A stretch of DNA of 38,670 bases from Zhongshania aquatica (GCF_027257955.1 NZ_JANZNQ010000023.1:1-38670); one strand, 5' to 3'; shown: positions 17,581-27,826, counted from the first letter of the stretch. The notes: a model not told the origin generated them from the sequence alone. Numbers and translations: made by a program.

Positions 17581-18609
17581 ATGAGAGTTCATGTATTAGG
17601 TTCTGCCGCAGGCGGCGGATTTCCACAATGGAACTGCAATTGCCAGAATTGTTACGGCGTTCGCAATGGCAAAATACACGCTATTCCACGGACCCAGTCG
17701 TCGATCGCTGTCAGTATCGATGGCGATCGTTGGCTATTAATTAATGCCTCGCCCGATATCAGGGCGCAGCTAGAAGCCAGTACGGCGCTGCAGCCCAAAC
17801 GCGGCTTGCGAGACACCGGTATTGGCGCAGTGGTGTTGGTTGACAGTCAAATCGACCATAGCAGCGGCTTGTTGATGTTGCGCGAGGGCTGTCCCTTTGA
17901 TGTGTATGCCAGTCGTATGGTGCATCAAGATCTAAGTAGCGGGTTTCCCATCTTTCCCATGTTGGAGAGTTGGAACGGCGGTATTAACTACTGCGAACTA
18001 GCCATCGACGGCAGTGCCGTGACCCCCGTCGGATTTGAGGGCTTACAAATTACCGCCGTGCCAATTTGTGGCAAAGCACCACCGTACTCTCCGCACAGGC
18101 ATGATCCGCATCCCGGCGATAATGTCGCGCTATACATACAAGATACCCGTAGTGGAAAAAGCATTTTTTATGCGCCGGGTTTGGGCGGCCTTGACGAGTC
18201 TGTTATTGATTACATGATTAGCGCCGACTGCTTGCTAGTAGACGGTACATTTTGGCGCGAAGATGAAATGATCTTCGCTGGTGTTGGCACCAAGCTCGCT
18301 AAAGAGATGGGGCATCTACCGCAGTCTGGTCACGGCGGCATGATTGAAATGCTGCGCTGTTTTCCAGAGCAGCGAAAAATACTGATTCATATTAATAACA
18401 CCAACCCGATACTTGATGAAAATTCCCCTGAACGCGCGATATTGGCTAACGAGGGTATTGAGGTTGCGTTTGACGGTTTAGAAATAGACCTTGATACCAA
18501 TGACAGCCTTCTTAGTAAGGTGAATACATTGGCGCCAGACGCGTCGCCTACGCTCGGAAGCCATAGCTTAGGAAAGCAGAGCGTCGGAAGCCAGAGGGCA
18601 GGGCAGTGA
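17581..18609 (+). CDS. pqqB: PqqB, metallo-beta-lactamase-fold PQQ biosynthesis protein
   Basis: The 342-aa protein starts [20 protein letters not shown], the hallmark PqqB N-terminus, and keeps the metal-site segment [16 protein letters not shown]. PqqB is a beta-lactamase-fold hydroxylase acting on the tyrosine ring of the cross-linked PqqA dipeptide. Family members are about 304 aa; this one carries roughly 35 extra C-terminal residues with a repeated GSxSxGxQ-like pattern ([17 protein letters not shown]), which coincides with a short DNA repeat (CGGAAGCCA twice). The gene overlaps pqqC by 4 bp (GTGA). Confidence 0.96.
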   Translation: MRVHVLGSAAGGGFPQWNCNCQNCYGVRNGKIHAIPRTQSSIAVSIDGDRWLLINASPDIRAQLEASTALQPKRGLRDTGIGAVVLVDSQIDHSSGLLMLREGCPFDVYASRMVHQDLSSGFPIFPMLESWNGGINYCELAIDGSAVTPVGFEGLQITAVPICGKAPPYSPHRHDPHPGDNVALYIQDTRSGKSIFYAPGLGGLDESVIDYMISADCLLVDGTFWREDEMIFAGVGTKLAKEMGHLPQSGHGGMIEMLRCFPEQRKILIHINNTNPILDENSPERAILANEGIEVAFDGLEIDLDTNDSLLSKVNTLAPDASPTLGSHSLGKQSVGSQRAGQ

Positions 18610-19376
18610 CCATTGCGCTGAGGGAGGCACCCTTTACAGAGGCGCTGTCGGTATCTGAATTTGAACAGCGCCTGCGCGACAAGGGACGCCTATACCACAT
18701 TCACCACCCCTTTCATGTGGCCATGCATCAAGGTCAATGTAGCAAGACCCAGATACGCGCCTGGGTGGCGAATCGCTTTTACTACCAAAGTAATATTCCC
18801 ATTAAAGATGCGGCGGTACTGGCTAATTGCACTGATCAGGCAACGCGCCGTGCGTGGGTGCAGCGAATAATTGATCACGATGGCCGTGGTGATGATCTAG
18901 GTGGTATAGAGGCTTGGCTGTATTTAGGCGAAGCCTGTGGTTTAAGCCGAGACGATTTGCAATCCCACCGCTACGTGCTCCCCGGTGTTCGATTTGCAGT
19001 GGATGCCTATGTTAATTTTGCCCGCCGCGCCAGCTGGCAAGAAGCGGCGTGTTCATCGCTGACCGAAATGTTCGCCCCAGAAATTCATCAGCGCCGCTTA
19101 GATACTTGGCCAACGCACTACCCCTGGATTGATATCGAGGCCCTTGGCTATTTTCGTAAACGTTTAAGCGAAGCCCGTCGAGATGTTGATCATGGTCTAA
19201 GCGTCACCTTGGATTATTTTCGCAGTGCTGAGCAGCAGCGCCATGCCCTGAATATTCTGCAATTTAAATTAGATATTTTATGGTGTTTGTTAGATGCCAT
19301 CAGCATGGCCTATGTCTACGACCGTCCCCCCTACCATCATATACAGAATGAGCAAGTTCTATGGAGTAGCCTATGA
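18606..19376 (+). CDS. pqqC: PqqC, pyrroloquinoline-quinone synthase
   Basis: The 256-aa oxidase catalyses the last ring closure and eight-electron oxidation that gives PQQ, without a metal or cofactor. Family segments are clear: [57 protein letters not shown] and [12 protein letters not shown]. Length is normal (about 250 aa). It starts at GTG within the pqqB stop and overlaps pqqD by 4 bp (ATGA), so the operon is translationally coupled. Confidence 0.97.
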   Translation: MTIALREAPFTEALSVSEFEQRLRDKGRLYHIHHPFHVAMHQGQCSKTQIRAWVANRFYYQSNIPIKDAAVLANCTDQATRRAWVQRIIDHDGRGDDLGGIEAWLYLGEACGLSRDDLQSHRYVLPGVRFAVDAYVNFARRASWQEAACSSLTEMFAPEIHQRRLDTWPTHYPWIDIEALGYFRKRLSEARRDVDHGLSVTLDYFRSAEQQRHALNILQFKLDILWCLLDAISMAYVYDRPPYHHIQNEQVLWSSL

Positions 19377-19669
19377 CGCAGTTAGAGGCAATATCTACTA
19401 TCGAGCAGGGCATCGTGCCGGTCTTGAATAAGCACTTTCGTCTGCAGTGGGAGCCAGTGCAAGACAGCTTTGTGCTGCTGTACCCAGAGGGCATGGTAAA
19501 GCTAAACGCGAGTGCAGGTGAAATACTCAGTGCCTGCGATGGCAAAAAATCGGTATCAGACATAAGTGATTTCCTGGAGAAAAAATATCCCGATGCAGAG
19601 GGTATCTCCGCCGATGTAAACGATTTTTTCTCGGCGGCAAAAGCAAAGGGCTGGACTCATTTTGTCTAG
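19373..19669 (+). CDS. pqqD: PqqD, PqqA-binding chaperone
   Basis: The 98-aa protein shows the PqqD fold signature [20 protein letters not shown] followed by a helical C-terminal half. It binds the PqqA peptide and presents it to the radical-SAM enzyme PqqE. It overlaps pqqC by 4 bp and pqqE by 8 bp. It is separate from PqqE and PqqC, not fused as in some methylotrophs. Confidence 0.95.
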   Translation: MTQLEAISTIEQGIVPVLNKHFRLQWEPVQDSFVLLYPEGMVKLNASAGEILSACDGKKSVSDISDFLEKKYPDAEGISADVNDFFSAAKAKGWTHFV

Positions 19670-20777
19670 CCGAATTGGGCCGCCACTGTGGTTATTAGCG
19701 GAATTAACTTATCGCTGTCCCCTGCAGTGTCCTTACTGTTCTAACCCGCTTGAGTTTGCGCAGATTAAAGACGAGTTAAATACCGACGAATGGCTTCACG
19801 TATTGCGTCAGGGCCGCGAACTTGGCGCTGCACAACTCGGGTTTTCTGGTGGCGAACCGCTGTTGCGTCAAGACCTGGAAGTCTTGGCGGCGGAAGCTCG
19901 CGGATTGGGCTACTACAGCAATCTCATTACCTCTGGCATGGGCTTGAGTTACGAGCGCGTTGGTGCGTTAAAAGCGGCGGGATTAGACCATATTCAGCTC
20001 AGCTTTCAAGACAGCGAAAAAGAACTTAACGACTATATAGCGGGAAGTCATAAAGCCTTCGATAAAAAATTAGAGATGGCCCAAGTCGTAAAAGAATTTG
20101 GCTACCCGATGGTCATCAACTTTGTTTTACACAGACACAATATTGACCATATCGAATCGATACTCGACCTCTGTTTGAAGCTTGGCGCCGACTATGTCGA
20201 GCTGGCCAATGTGCAATATTACGGTTGGGGTTTGCATAACCGTGACAACTTGATGCCGTCGGCAGAGCAGCTTCGTCACGCGGAAGAAGTCACCCAGCGT
20301 TATCGAAAACAGCATGATCAAAAAATGCAGCTCATTTTTGTGGTGCCAGATTATTATGAAACCCGGCCCAAGGGCTGCATGAACGGTTGGGGCTCGGTCT
20401 TTCTTACCGTCGCCCCAGATGGTTTAGCGCTGCCTTGCCACAGTGCCAGAGACTTACCTATCGCATTTCCCAATGTAAAAACGACCCCTTTAAAAGACAT
20501 CTGGTACGGCTCCGATGGCTTTAACCGTTATCGCGGTGACGATTGGATGATAGAACCCTGCCGCAGCTGCCCAGAGAAGGAGCAGGACTTTGGAGGTTGT
20601 CGCTGTCAGGCCTATCTGCTCACTGGGAGCGCAGAGAATGCCGATCCTGTCTGTGATAAGTCGCCGCACCACCACGTTATTCAGACTGCGGTCGCGCAGG
20701 CGCAATATCGAGATGCTGAGGTACAGCCGCTGCTATTTCGGAATACCAAGAACTCACATCAAATGGCGAAGCGCTGA
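19662..20777 (+). CDS. pqqE: PqqE, radical SAM PqqA cross-linking enzyme
   Basis: The 371-aa protein cross-links Glu and Tyr of PqqA, the first committed step. It has the radical-SAM cluster motif [11 protein letters not shown] near the N-terminus, the SAM-binding GGEPLLR, and a SPASM-type C-terminus with [22 protein letters not shown] and DPVC that hold auxiliary Fe-S clusters. The best start is TTG (19662, [10 protein letters not shown]), which lies in the end of pqqD; this weak start may keep PqqE below PqqD. Its stop TGA shares one base with the start of the next gene, tying an ABC transporter to the pqq operon. No pqqF/pqqG peptidase is seen in this window. Confidence 0.97.
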   Translation: MSSRIGPPLWLLAELTYRCPLQCPYCSNPLEFAQIKDELNTDEWLHVLRQGRELGAAQLGFSGGEPLLRQDLEVLAAEARGLGYYSNLITSGMGLSYERVGALKAAGLDHIQLSFQDSEKELNDYIAGSHKAFDKKLEMAQVVKEFGYPMVINFVLHRHNIDHIESILDLCLKLGADYVELANVQYYGWGLHNRDNLMPSAEQLRHAEEVTQRYRKQHDQKMQLIFVVPDYYETRPKGCMNGWGSVFLTVAPDGLALPCHSARDLPIAFPNVKTTPLKDIWYGSDGFNRYRGDDWMIEPCRSCPEKEQDFGGCRCQAYLLTGSAENADPVCDKSPHHHVIQTAVAQAQYRDAEVQPLLFRNTKNSHQMAKR

Positions 20778-21886
20778 TGAGATGGTTTCTGGGATTTCTT
20801 GCCGCACCTTATTCAATGAATGGGGTTAACGCCTACTTTAAGCGTGTATTTCTCGCACCTTTGTTTTTTGTTATTTCTGCCCTAGCGGTTTGCTCCAACG
20901 TTAATGCCACTGAGGTTCTGAGAGTTGGCGTGCTGAAATACGGCACGGTTAACTGGGAGCTTGAGGTTATCAAGCGTCATGGCCTAGATCGTAAGCACGG
21001 CTTTGAATTGGAGGTACTTGAGCTAGGCTCGCCACATGCCACGGTGGTCGCACTACAGGGTGATCGGGTTGATGTGATTGTGAACGACTGGGTGTGGGTC
21101 AATAAACAAAAAAACACCCAGCGGGAATATGGCTACTCGCCGTACTCAAGCCAAATTGGCGGCATGGTGGTATCGCCTGACTCAGGAATACGTTCCTTGT
21201 CGGATCTGCGTGGCAAGCGTATTGGCGTTTCGGGTGGGCCGGTGGACAAGGGCTGGCTCCTATTTCGCGCTTACTCTGCTGAAAAACTCGGTGTTGATTT
21301 GGCAGAGATCAATGACGTGAAGTATGGCGCGCCCCCCTTATTAAATCATCTGCTACTAAATGGTCAGCTTGATGCGGTTGTGAACTACTGGCACTACAAC
21401 GCCCGTTTACTCGGCGAGGGTATGCGCAATTTGGTGAGCACCGAGGACATACTCGCTGCGTTAGGTATTGAGCAAAAAGTACCGATGCTCGGGTGGGTCT
21501 TTGATCGACATCGAGCAGAGAATCGTCCCAAGCTGATGAACGCCTTTTTCTCCGCGTCCTTTGACGCGAAAGCGCTGCTGGCTAATTCCGAGTTGGAGTG
21601 GGATGCCATTCGGCCGCTACTAAAAGCTGAAAACGACAATATATTTGCGGAATTAAAACATGCCTATCGATCTGGTATTCCAGAACCGCTAACAAAAGAA
21701 GACGCGCTAGCGATACGCAAAATCTACGACATTTTGTATCCGTCAATTCATCCGGGCGTTGCTGCGGAGTCAGATACGCCGGCGATGATACGGCTAAAAA
21801 ATTCAGAGCCCAATACACGTGACAACAATAATAAGTTCGATGAAGGGATGTTCTGGTGGCAGTACCTACGGCACCAGGAGTCTTAA
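20777..21886 (+). CDS. NitT/TauT-type ABC transporter substrate-binding protein
   Basis: The 369-aa protein has an N-terminal signal segment and a periplasmic type-2 binding fold (LRVGVLKYGTVNWELEVI, DLRGKRIGVSGGPVDKGW, LLNGQLDAVVNYWHYNARL), as in nitrate/sulfonate/taurine-class binding proteins. The start ATG at 20777 shares a base with the pqqE stop; Met14 (20816) would place the signal peptide in a more usual position. Followed by its permease and ATPase genes, it forms a complete importer cotranscribed with pqqBCDE. The ligand is unknown; the context suggests something needed for quinoprotein metabolism. Confidence 0.82.
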   Translation: MRWFLGFLAAPYSMNGVNAYFKRVFLAPLFFVISALAVCSNVNATEVLRVGVLKYGTVNWELEVIKRHGLDRKHGFELEVLELGSPHATVVALQGDRVDVIVNDWVWVNKQKNTQREYGYSPYSSQIGGMVVSPDSGIRSLSDLRGKRIGVSGGPVDKGWLLFRAYSAEKLGVDLAEINDVKYGAPPLLNHLLLNGQLDAVVNYWHYNARLLGEGMRNLVSTEDILAALGIEQKVPMLGWVFDRHRAENRPKLMNAFFSASFDAKALLANSELEWDAIRPLLKAENDNIFAELKHAYRSGIPEPLTKEDALAIRKIYDILYPSIHPGVAAESDTPAMIRLKNSEPNTRDNNNKFDEGMFWWQYLRHQES

Positions 21887-21896
21887 GGTGACGTAA

Positions 21897-22637
21897 TTGT
21901 CTGCTGCTAAGTGGCGTCTACTATCCTTTATCGGTCTGCTAGCTTGCTGGCAGGCCATCGTCGTGATTTGGCAGCCAGATATGTTGCCGAGTCCGGTCGA
22001 GGTTGCGCTGCGCGTGTGGCAGGAAGCGGCGCACGGGGATCTACTAGCGAATTTATTTGCTACGACGAAGCGGGTGGGTTTTAGTTTTATCTTAGCTATG
22101 TTGCTCGGTGTTCCCCTCGGCTTATGGATGGCGTATTGCCGTCGGGCAGATCTATTGCTCGACGGCATTGTTACCGTGTTTATGAATATACCTGCCCTCG
22201 TTGTTATTATTCTTTGCTTTTTATGGCTGGGGCTAAACGAATTAGCAACAGTGATGGCGGTGGTTATTAATAAAATACCGGTCATTGTTGTCACCATGCG
22301 CGAGGGTGGCAAGTCGATAGACTTTAAACTGATGGCAGTCGCGAAAGCCTTTCATATTTCCCGCTGGCGAACCCTTGTCGATGTGTATCTGCCCCAGTTG
22401 TATCCATACTTACTCGCTGCAACGCGGGCAGGCTTGGCCTTGGTTTGGAAGATCGTATTAGTTGCCGAGCTTCTCGGCTGCAGCGATGGCGTAGGATTCC
22501 AGCTCGGTATCTATTTTCAATATTTCGACATCCCCGGCATTCTGGCCTATACCTTCGCCTTTGTTGGCATTGTTATTTTACTGGAGGCGGGATGCATTCG
22601 GCGCTGGGAAATATCGGTAATGAGGTGGCGCCAATGA
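21897..22637 (+). CDS. NitT/TauT-type ABC transporter permease
   Basis: The 246-aa inner-membrane permease has about six hydrophobic segments and the importer coupling (EAA) loop, seen around DFKLMAVAKAFHISRWRTLV. It resembles SsuC/TauC. The start is TTG at 21897 with AAGGTGA 5 bp upstream. It lies 10 bp after the binding-protein gene and overlaps the ATPase gene. Confidence 0.85.
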   Translation: MSAAKWRLLSFIGLLACWQAIVVIWQPDMLPSPVEVALRVWQEAAHGDLLANLFATTKRVGFSFILAMLLGVPLGLWMAYCRRADLLLDGIVTVFMNIPALVVIILCFLWLGLNELATVMAVVINKIPVIVVTMREGGKSIDFKLMAVAKAFHISRWRTLVDVYLPQLYPYLLAATRAGLALVWKIVLVAELLGCSDGVGFQLGIYFQYFDIPGILAYTFAFVGIVILLEAGCIRRWEISVMRWRQ

Positions 22638-23365
22638 TGGATGTGCATGTGACCAACAAGACCTATCACAAGGGTGCGCCGTCGATCATCCAAAACCTCG
22701 ACTTTGAGGTGAAGGACGGCGAGTTTTTAGCTATTGTTGGCCCGTCTGGGGCAGGTAAAAGCACCTTGTTGAATCTTATTGCCGGTATTGACACAAAATT
22801 TGAAGGGCATATTCGCTTTAATACCTTGGAAACCCGCTCATCAAACCTCAGTATTATGTTCCAAGAGCCGCGCTTGATGCCGTGGCTCAATCTGCAGGAA
22901 AATGTCTGCTTGGTGTCAGATTCACCAAAGAGTACACTGGCTATTAATCGCGCAGCGGAATTGCTGGAAACCGTGGGAATTACCGGTTCGCCCGAGCAAT
23001 ATCCCGGTCAACTTTCTGGCGGCATGCAGCGCAGAGTTGCGCTGGCTAGGACGCTAATGGCCGATCCAGATATTCTATTGCTTGATGAACCTTTGGTGTC
23101 ATTAGATCAGCCTGCAGCAATGGCCTTGCGTGAGTTACTGCTTAGGGTGTGGCGGGCGCGCAAATGTACCGTGATTTATGTCACCCATCAGTTAGAAGAA
23201 GCTGTGGTACTGGCAGATAGAATTCTGTTTTTATCGACGTCGCCGACAAGCATTATCAGGGAAGAGATAATTGATTTGCCGCGACCACGGCGGACGCAGG
23301 ATGTTGACGCCGTTAAACACGGCATTTGCAAGCGAGCGGGCTTGTTGAGCGGTCGGCTTGCGTAG
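22634..23365 (+). CDS. NitT/TauT-type ABC transporter ATPase
   Basis: The ATPase of about 243 aa has Walker A GPSGAGKST, Q-loop MFQEPRLMPW, signature LSGGMQRRVALAR, Walker B ILLLDEPLVSLD and the switch His in VTHQLEEA. It resembles SsuB/TauB and energises the permease encoded just before. Two starts are possible: ATG 22634, overlapping the permease stop as ATGA, or ATG 22592 with a strong GGAGG, giving 14 more residues. I chose 22634 because the nucleotide-binding domain begins directly after it. It is the last gene of the pqq-ABC operon; no clear terminator follows. Confidence 0.87.
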   Translation: MMDVHVTNKTYHKGAPSIIQNLDFEVKDGEFLAIVGPSGAGKSTLLNLIAGIDTKFEGHIRFNTLETRSSNLSIMFQEPRLMPWLNLQENVCLVSDSPKSTLAINRAAELLETVGITGSPEQYPGQLSGGMQRRVALARTLMADPDILLLDEPLVSLDQPAAMALRELLLRVWRARKCTVIYVTHQLEEAVVLADRILFLSTSPTSIIREEIIDLPRPRRTQDVDAVKHGICKRAGLLSGRLA

Positions 23366-23494
23366 TTGATCCTGTGCAAATGAAACGTAGTGGGCTGGAC
23401 AGAATGTTTATTTGAAAAATGACTATTGGCGAATGCCAAGTCAGTTCTTACTATAAAAAAGCTATAAAAATAAATACGCATCGAGGGTAACACA

Positions 23495-24676
23495 ATGAAT
23501 AGGGCAGAGAGGCGGGAGCTAAGTACATACGGTCCGGCGGTGGCCTATGGTGGCTCAGACAATCCAGTTGCAGCAGAGGCCGCCAAAGAACTATATCAAT
23601 CGCTTATGATGGCACGACCTGCCTGTGTAGTGTTTTTCTGCTGTGTCGATTATGACAGAGAAGAGCTAGGCGACACCTTGGCAGAGCTATTTGGTGATAC
23701 ACCCGTACTGGGCTGCACCACCGCCGGTGAAATTTCACCTATGGGCTTATCCCCCGGCTCGATTACCGGGTTTTGTCTGTCTGCTGACCACTTTGTGGTA
23801 GAAACCACACTACTAGAAAATCTGTCTACCTTTTCTGAGCGCGGCGCTTACGACACGGTGAAAGATATGATGGCGCGCTTAGAGCGCAGAGCGATCGAGC
23901 CATTGGCATATAACAGCTTTGCTCTGTCGCTGCTCGATGGAATGTCGATTCGCGAAGAGTTGGTGCTTAGTGCTTTAAACGAAGCACTATCCGGTATTCC
24001 CTTGGTGGGTGGTTCTGCGGGAGATAATTTGCACTTTCGAGATACCCACGTTTACTACGACAAGCAGTTTTTTAGTAATGCAGCAGCCATTATATTGGTA
24101 AATACCACCTGTCCTTTTACGGTATTGAGCGGGCACCATCTGGTCGCTGCTGGCGATAAACTGGTGGTGACAAAAGCTGATGCAGCCAAGCGTATTGTTC
24201 ACGAATTAAATGCCGAGCCGGCCGCGTTGGAATATTGTCGAGTGATGGGTATTTCGCTTGATGAGCTAAGTTCTACGACATATGCCTTACACCCATTGGC
24301 GGTGCAGGTCGGTGACAATTACTTTGCCCGCTCTATTCAGCAGGTGAACGACGATCTTAGTCTTACCTTCTTCTGTGCGATTGATACCGGCATTGTGTTA
24401 ACCAAAATGCGCGATGGTGGATTGGTTGCCGAATTTGAACAGCGTATGGACGCGGTAGTCGCCGAAATTGGCGAACCACAATTGGTGATTGGCTACGATT
24501 GTATTCACCGCAGAATTGAAGCAGAGGGTAAAGGTATCTATCCAGAACTGTCGATGTTGTACCAGCGTTATAAAGTGGTGGGTTTTAACACCTATGGGGA
24601 ACACTGCGATGCCATGCATGTAAATCACACCTTTACTGGTGTGGTTATTGGTGAGGCCACGGAATTTTCAGTCTAG
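23495..24676 (+). CDS. FIST-domain protein, NosP-like sensor
   Basis: The 393-aa soluble protein has FIST_N (about 1-220, with VLGCTTAGEISP and LVGGSAGDNLHF) and FIST_C (about 225-380). Immediately downstream is a NahK-like hybrid kinase; in Pseudomonas aeruginosa the equivalent pair is NosP (PA1975), a heme protein that senses nitric oxide, and NahK/ErcS' (PA1976), next to the exa/pqq genes. By that synteny, this protein probably binds heme/NO or a small ligand and controls the kinase. The heme ligand cannot be assigned with confidence. GAGGG precedes the ATG. Confidence 0.82.
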   Translation: MNRAERRELSTYGPAVAYGGSDNPVAAEAAKELYQSLMMARPACVVFFCCVDYDREELGDTLAELFGDTPVLGCTTAGEISPMGLSPGSITGFCLSADHFVVETTLLENLSTFSERGAYDTVKDMMARLERRAIEPLAYNSFALSLLDGMSIREELVLSALNEALSGIPLVGGSAGDNLHFRDTHVYYDKQFFSNAAAIILVNTTCPFTVLSGHHLVAAGDKLVVTKADAAKRIVHELNAEPAALEYCRVMGISLDELSSTTYALHPLAVQVGDNYFARSIQQVNDDLSLTFFCAIDTGIVLTKMRDGGLVAEFEQRMDAVVAEIGEPQLVIGYDCIHRRIEAEGKGIYPELSMLYQRYKVVGFNTYGEHCDAMHVNHTFTGVVIGEATEFSV

Positions 24677-24712
24677 GGCGGCGTCAATTTATTAGTAAAT
24701 GGGTATGCAAGA

Positions 24713-26968
24713 ATGGAACGTAATGCAGTGCAAAGTGACGGCGTGGAAAGCGTAATTGAAGCCTTGCGCTACGAGAATGAAAAATTAAAAAAAACCAATC
24801 AAGTTCTTATCGAACGAGTTGAGCAAGGTTGGGCTAATTACGGTGACGCCTACCGCTCGTTTCAAAATGCGGCGCTGCTTGCCGACAAGGTTAAAGATCG
24901 CACCATAAAGCTTCGAAGAACGCTCTATAAGCTCGAAGAAGCCAATCAAAGTCTGTCGGAAACCCGTTTAGAGTCGGCCCATTCTCAACAGCGTTTATTA
25001 GACACCATAGAAAGTATTTCTGACGCGATTGTCCTCTTTGATAAGAACCGTAAACTTGTTTTAGCGAATAGCCATTTCTATGAATTTTGGCGAAACACTG
25101 AAGCTAAAATTGAAGTGGGTGTTACCAGCTTTAAAGAACTAACCCCAATGGCGCTGGAATACGGCATTTATGATCCGGAAGGAAAACCCTTCGAAAAGCT
25201 CGTACAACGAAGTGATGTTTTTCGTGATTCAGTGATCAGGCTTGCGGATGGTCGTTGGTTGCAAGTATCAGAAAGACCGACCGCCGATGATGGCTTGGTG
25301 GTTGTTTACAGCGATATAACTCAAGTAAAAGAAAGTGAATTCGCGCGCCAAGAAAAAGTACTGGCCGAGCAGAACCGAATTTTGCAATCACTGATTGCCA
25401 ACTTACCTCTAGGCGTTGTTTTGGTGAACGGCGAGCGCAGAGTAGAGGCCTGGAATGACCGCTTTGCAAATCTAGTTAATTTGGAGCCCGCCAAGGTAAA
25501 TCGCGGCGCAGACTTTGATGCCTTGTTTTACGATTCGCCATTGCGAAGTTTCAGTTATTCGCCCGACTCCAGTATTCATCGTGGTCAACGTGCACTCTTC
25601 GAAGCCGAACAACTACTCGATGATGGCCGTGTTATCGCTATTAAAAGCCATCTCATTCCAGGCGGTGGTAATGTAAATACCTACCAAGACGTAACAGAAC
25701 AGCGCCGCACCGCAGAGGCACTCAAGAATGCGTATAAGCATATGGAGCAGCGTGTTCATGAGCGTACAGTTGAGTTGTCTGCCTTAAATCACCAGTTGCG
25801 TATTGAGATCGAGGAGCGTGCCGTGGTTGAACAGTCCTTGCTGGAAGCAAAGGGCGAGGCAGAAGAGGCAAATGTTTCTAAAACCAAGTTCATGACCGCC
25901 GCTAGCCATGATCTTTTGCAGCCGCTAAATGCGGCTCGATTATTTGCTACTGCGTTATTAGATTATGATTTGCCCGAGGGCGTAATAAAACTAGTGAAAT
26001 CGCTGAGTTATTCGCTCAGCGATGTGGAGTCCTTGCTCGGTACACTGGTCGATATATCCAAATTAGAAGCAGGTATAGTTGAACCAATTTTAGATTATTT
26101 TCCTGTAAATGAATTAATGCGAAATTTAGCGAATGAATTTCAAAAGCAGGCAGAAAGAGAGGGATTAGAATTTAGTTTTGTGCCCTGTAATATTCCGGTG
26201 TACTCTGATAGTCAGTTGCTGGCGCGCATTCTTCGTAACTTCTTGAGTAACGCAATTCGATACACCCACAGTGGACGAATACTCCTTGGCTGTCGACGTA
26301 GAGCTGATTATCTAGAAATTCAAGTGTGGGATACTGGCGTGGGTGTACCCAGTGATCAGCTTCAGGAAATATTCCTGGAGTTCAAGCGCGTCAATGCTAA
26401 AAAGCAACGTGAAGACAAGGGCCTTGGTTTGGGCTTGGCGATTGTTGACAAGCTATCAACTGTACTCAACCATGAAATTAAACTGCAGTCAGTGCTCGGT
26501 AAGGGCTCGGTGTTTTCTGTCTGTGTTCCCTACGCTGGTGAGGCGGAGTACACCTTCATTGAAGAAGAAACGCGTATAGAACCTCAGCAAGATCCCCTGT
26601 CAGGCAAGCGAGTACTGGTGGTCGATAATGATTGGTCTATCTGCGAGGGTATGACCCATGTCTTGGCCAATTGGGGCTGCGACGTTGTCACCGCGCAGAC
26701 CTTAGACGATCTACGCAGGAAGCCAGAACTATTAAATCCGCCGCCGGATGTTCTGGTATTAGACTACCACCTCGATGATGACGCGACTGGGCTAGAGGCA
26801 GAAGTGATTGTAAGAGAGAAATTGGCTAAGTCAGTACCCACGGTATTGATCACCGCTAACTACAGTAACGAGCTGCGTCAGCAAGTTAAAGAGCTGGGCT
26901 TTCATCTGCTGAATAAACCGATCAAACCCTTAAAGCTTAAATCGGTATTGGTTTATCTTTTATCTTGA
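24713..26968 (+). CDS. Cytosolic hybrid histidine kinase, NahK/ErcS'-like
   Basis: The 751-aa kinase has no membrane helix. An N-terminal coiled coil is followed by PAS domains (about 95-215 and 220-335), a second coiled coil, a HisKA domain with His399 (AASHDLLQPL), an ATPase domain (NFLSNAIRYT, DTGVGVP, GLGLGLAIV), and a C-terminal receiver with Asp684 (VLVLDYHLDD). It is 36 bp behind the FIST gene and convergent with the ErbR-like regulator gene. In Pseudomonas such kinases act in the regulatory network of PQQ alcohol dehydrogenases and, as NahK, pass phosphate to a separate Hpt protein. The receiver may transfer to an Hpt encoded elsewhere, since none is seen here. Confidence 0.9.
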   Translation: MERNAVQSDGVESVIEALRYENEKLKKTNQVLIERVEQGWANYGDAYRSFQNAALLADKVKDRTIKLRRTLYKLEEANQSLSETRLESAHSQQRLLDTIESISDAIVLFDKNRKLVLANSHFYEFWRNTEAKIEVGVTSFKELTPMALEYGIYDPEGKPFEKLVQRSDVFRDSVIRLADGRWLQVSERPTADDGLVVVYSDITQVKESEFARQEKVLAEQNRILQSLIANLPLGVVLVNGERRVEAWNDRFANLVNLEPAKVNRGADFDALFYDSPLRSFSYSPDSSIHRGQRALFEAEQLLDDGRVIAIKSHLIPGGGNVNTYQDVTEQRRTAEALKNAYKHMEQRVHERTVELSALNHQLRIEIEERAVVEQSLLEAKGEAEEANVSKTKFMTAASHDLLQPLNAARLFATALLDYDLPEGVIKLVKSLSYSLSDVESLLGTLVDISKLEAGIVEPILDYFPVNELMRNLANEFQKQAEREGLEFSFVPCNIPVYSDSQLLARILRNFLSNAIRYTHSGRILLGCRRRADYLEIQVWDTGVGVPSDQLQEIFLEFKRVNAKKQREDKGLGLGLAIVDKLSTVLNHEIKLQSVLGKGSVFSVCVPYAGEAEYTFIEEETRIEPQQDPLSGKRVLVVDNDWSICEGMTHVLANWGCDVVTAQTLDDLRRKPELLNPPPDVLVLDYHLDDDATGLEAEVIVREKLAKSVPTVLITANYSNELRQQVKELGFHLLNKPIKPLKLKSVLVYLLS

Positions 26969-27022
26969 ATATTTTAGCGCCGTATTCGATGAATCCCTGA
27001 GTTAAATGCAAAATTCCTTTGC

Positions 27023-27694
27023 TCAGTGCGAGCGATGCAAGTAGTGATCAAAGTCTATGGCCGATGCGCAAAGCACGGCCTTCATCCGATTTTGAACCTT
27101 TAGTTTTCTTAATATCGCAGACACGTGAGCTTTCACTGTGGTTTCTGCAATGCTTAATTCATAGCCGATCTGTTTATTTGACTCGCCCTTTGCCATTCGC
27201 TCAAACACCAGTAATTGACGGCGGGTGAGTGATGAAATGATTTCTGCTGGTATGCCAGTATTGTCTTTTCTGCGGGTGTGGCTGCTGTCACCGCTGCGAC
27301 GAATAATGTCGGGCGGAAGAAATGCTTGGCCATCGAGTATTTGTTCAATGGCGGCGATGATCTTTTCGCGGGGCATGGATTTAGTGATAAAGCCCACCGC
27401 GCCGTAGGTCATGGATTGCAGTACCACGTTTTTATCTTCTTCTGCCGACAGCACGACAACCGGGACGTCGGGATAGGTACTGCGTAGATTCACAATTCCA
27501 TTTAAACCATCCATTCCCGGCATATTCAAATCGAGTAGTACTAGGTCTACGTCGGCGTGTTGTTCTATGTATTCTAGGGTTTCATCTAGCGACGCAGTCT
27601 CGGCAATTAAGGCTTCGGTAAAGCGCTGCTGAGTAGCGTTTCTAATCGCCTCGCGGAATAGGGGGTGGTCGTCGGCAATAATAATATGAATCAT
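27023..27694 (-). CDS. NarL/FixJ-family response regulator, ErbR/AgmR-like
   Basis: The protein is 223 aa from the start [12 protein letters not shown] (ATG at 27694, GAGG about 10 bp before). It has a receiver with Asp8, Asp9, phospho-acceptor Asp55 ([10 protein letters not shown]) and a C-terminal LuxR-type HTH ([20 protein letters not shown] ... [20 protein letters not shown]). A longer reading from 27745 adds a non-homologous leader. Homologues ErbR/AgmR/PedR activate quinoprotein alcohol dehydrogenase, cytochrome and pqq genes. It is convergent with the hybrid kinase gene, so the two are separately transcribed. The TACTACTTT elements of the window fit the half-site type of this family, making it the likely master activator (inference). 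Confidence 0.92.
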   Translation of the reverse strand: MIHIIIADDHPLFREAIRNATQQRFTEALIAETASLDETLEYIEQHADVDLVLLDLNMPGMDGLNGIVNLRSTYPDVPVVVLSAEEDKNVVLQSMTYGAVGFITKSMPREKIIAAIEQILDGQAFLPPDIIRRSGDSSHTRRKDNTGIPAEIISSLTRRQLLVFERMAKGESNKQIGYELSIAETTVKAHVSAILRKLKVQNRMKAVLCASAIDFDHYLHRSH

Positions 27695-27826
27695 GATCTT
27701 GATACCTCGTGCTGAGATAGAACATTTATCGTTATGTTGGCGCACGTAGTTCTAATATAACGCAATGCGAACCGCTTGTTGATGCTTAATGTGCGGCAAT
27801 GCCATATCTGCTGAGTCGCCATAGAA

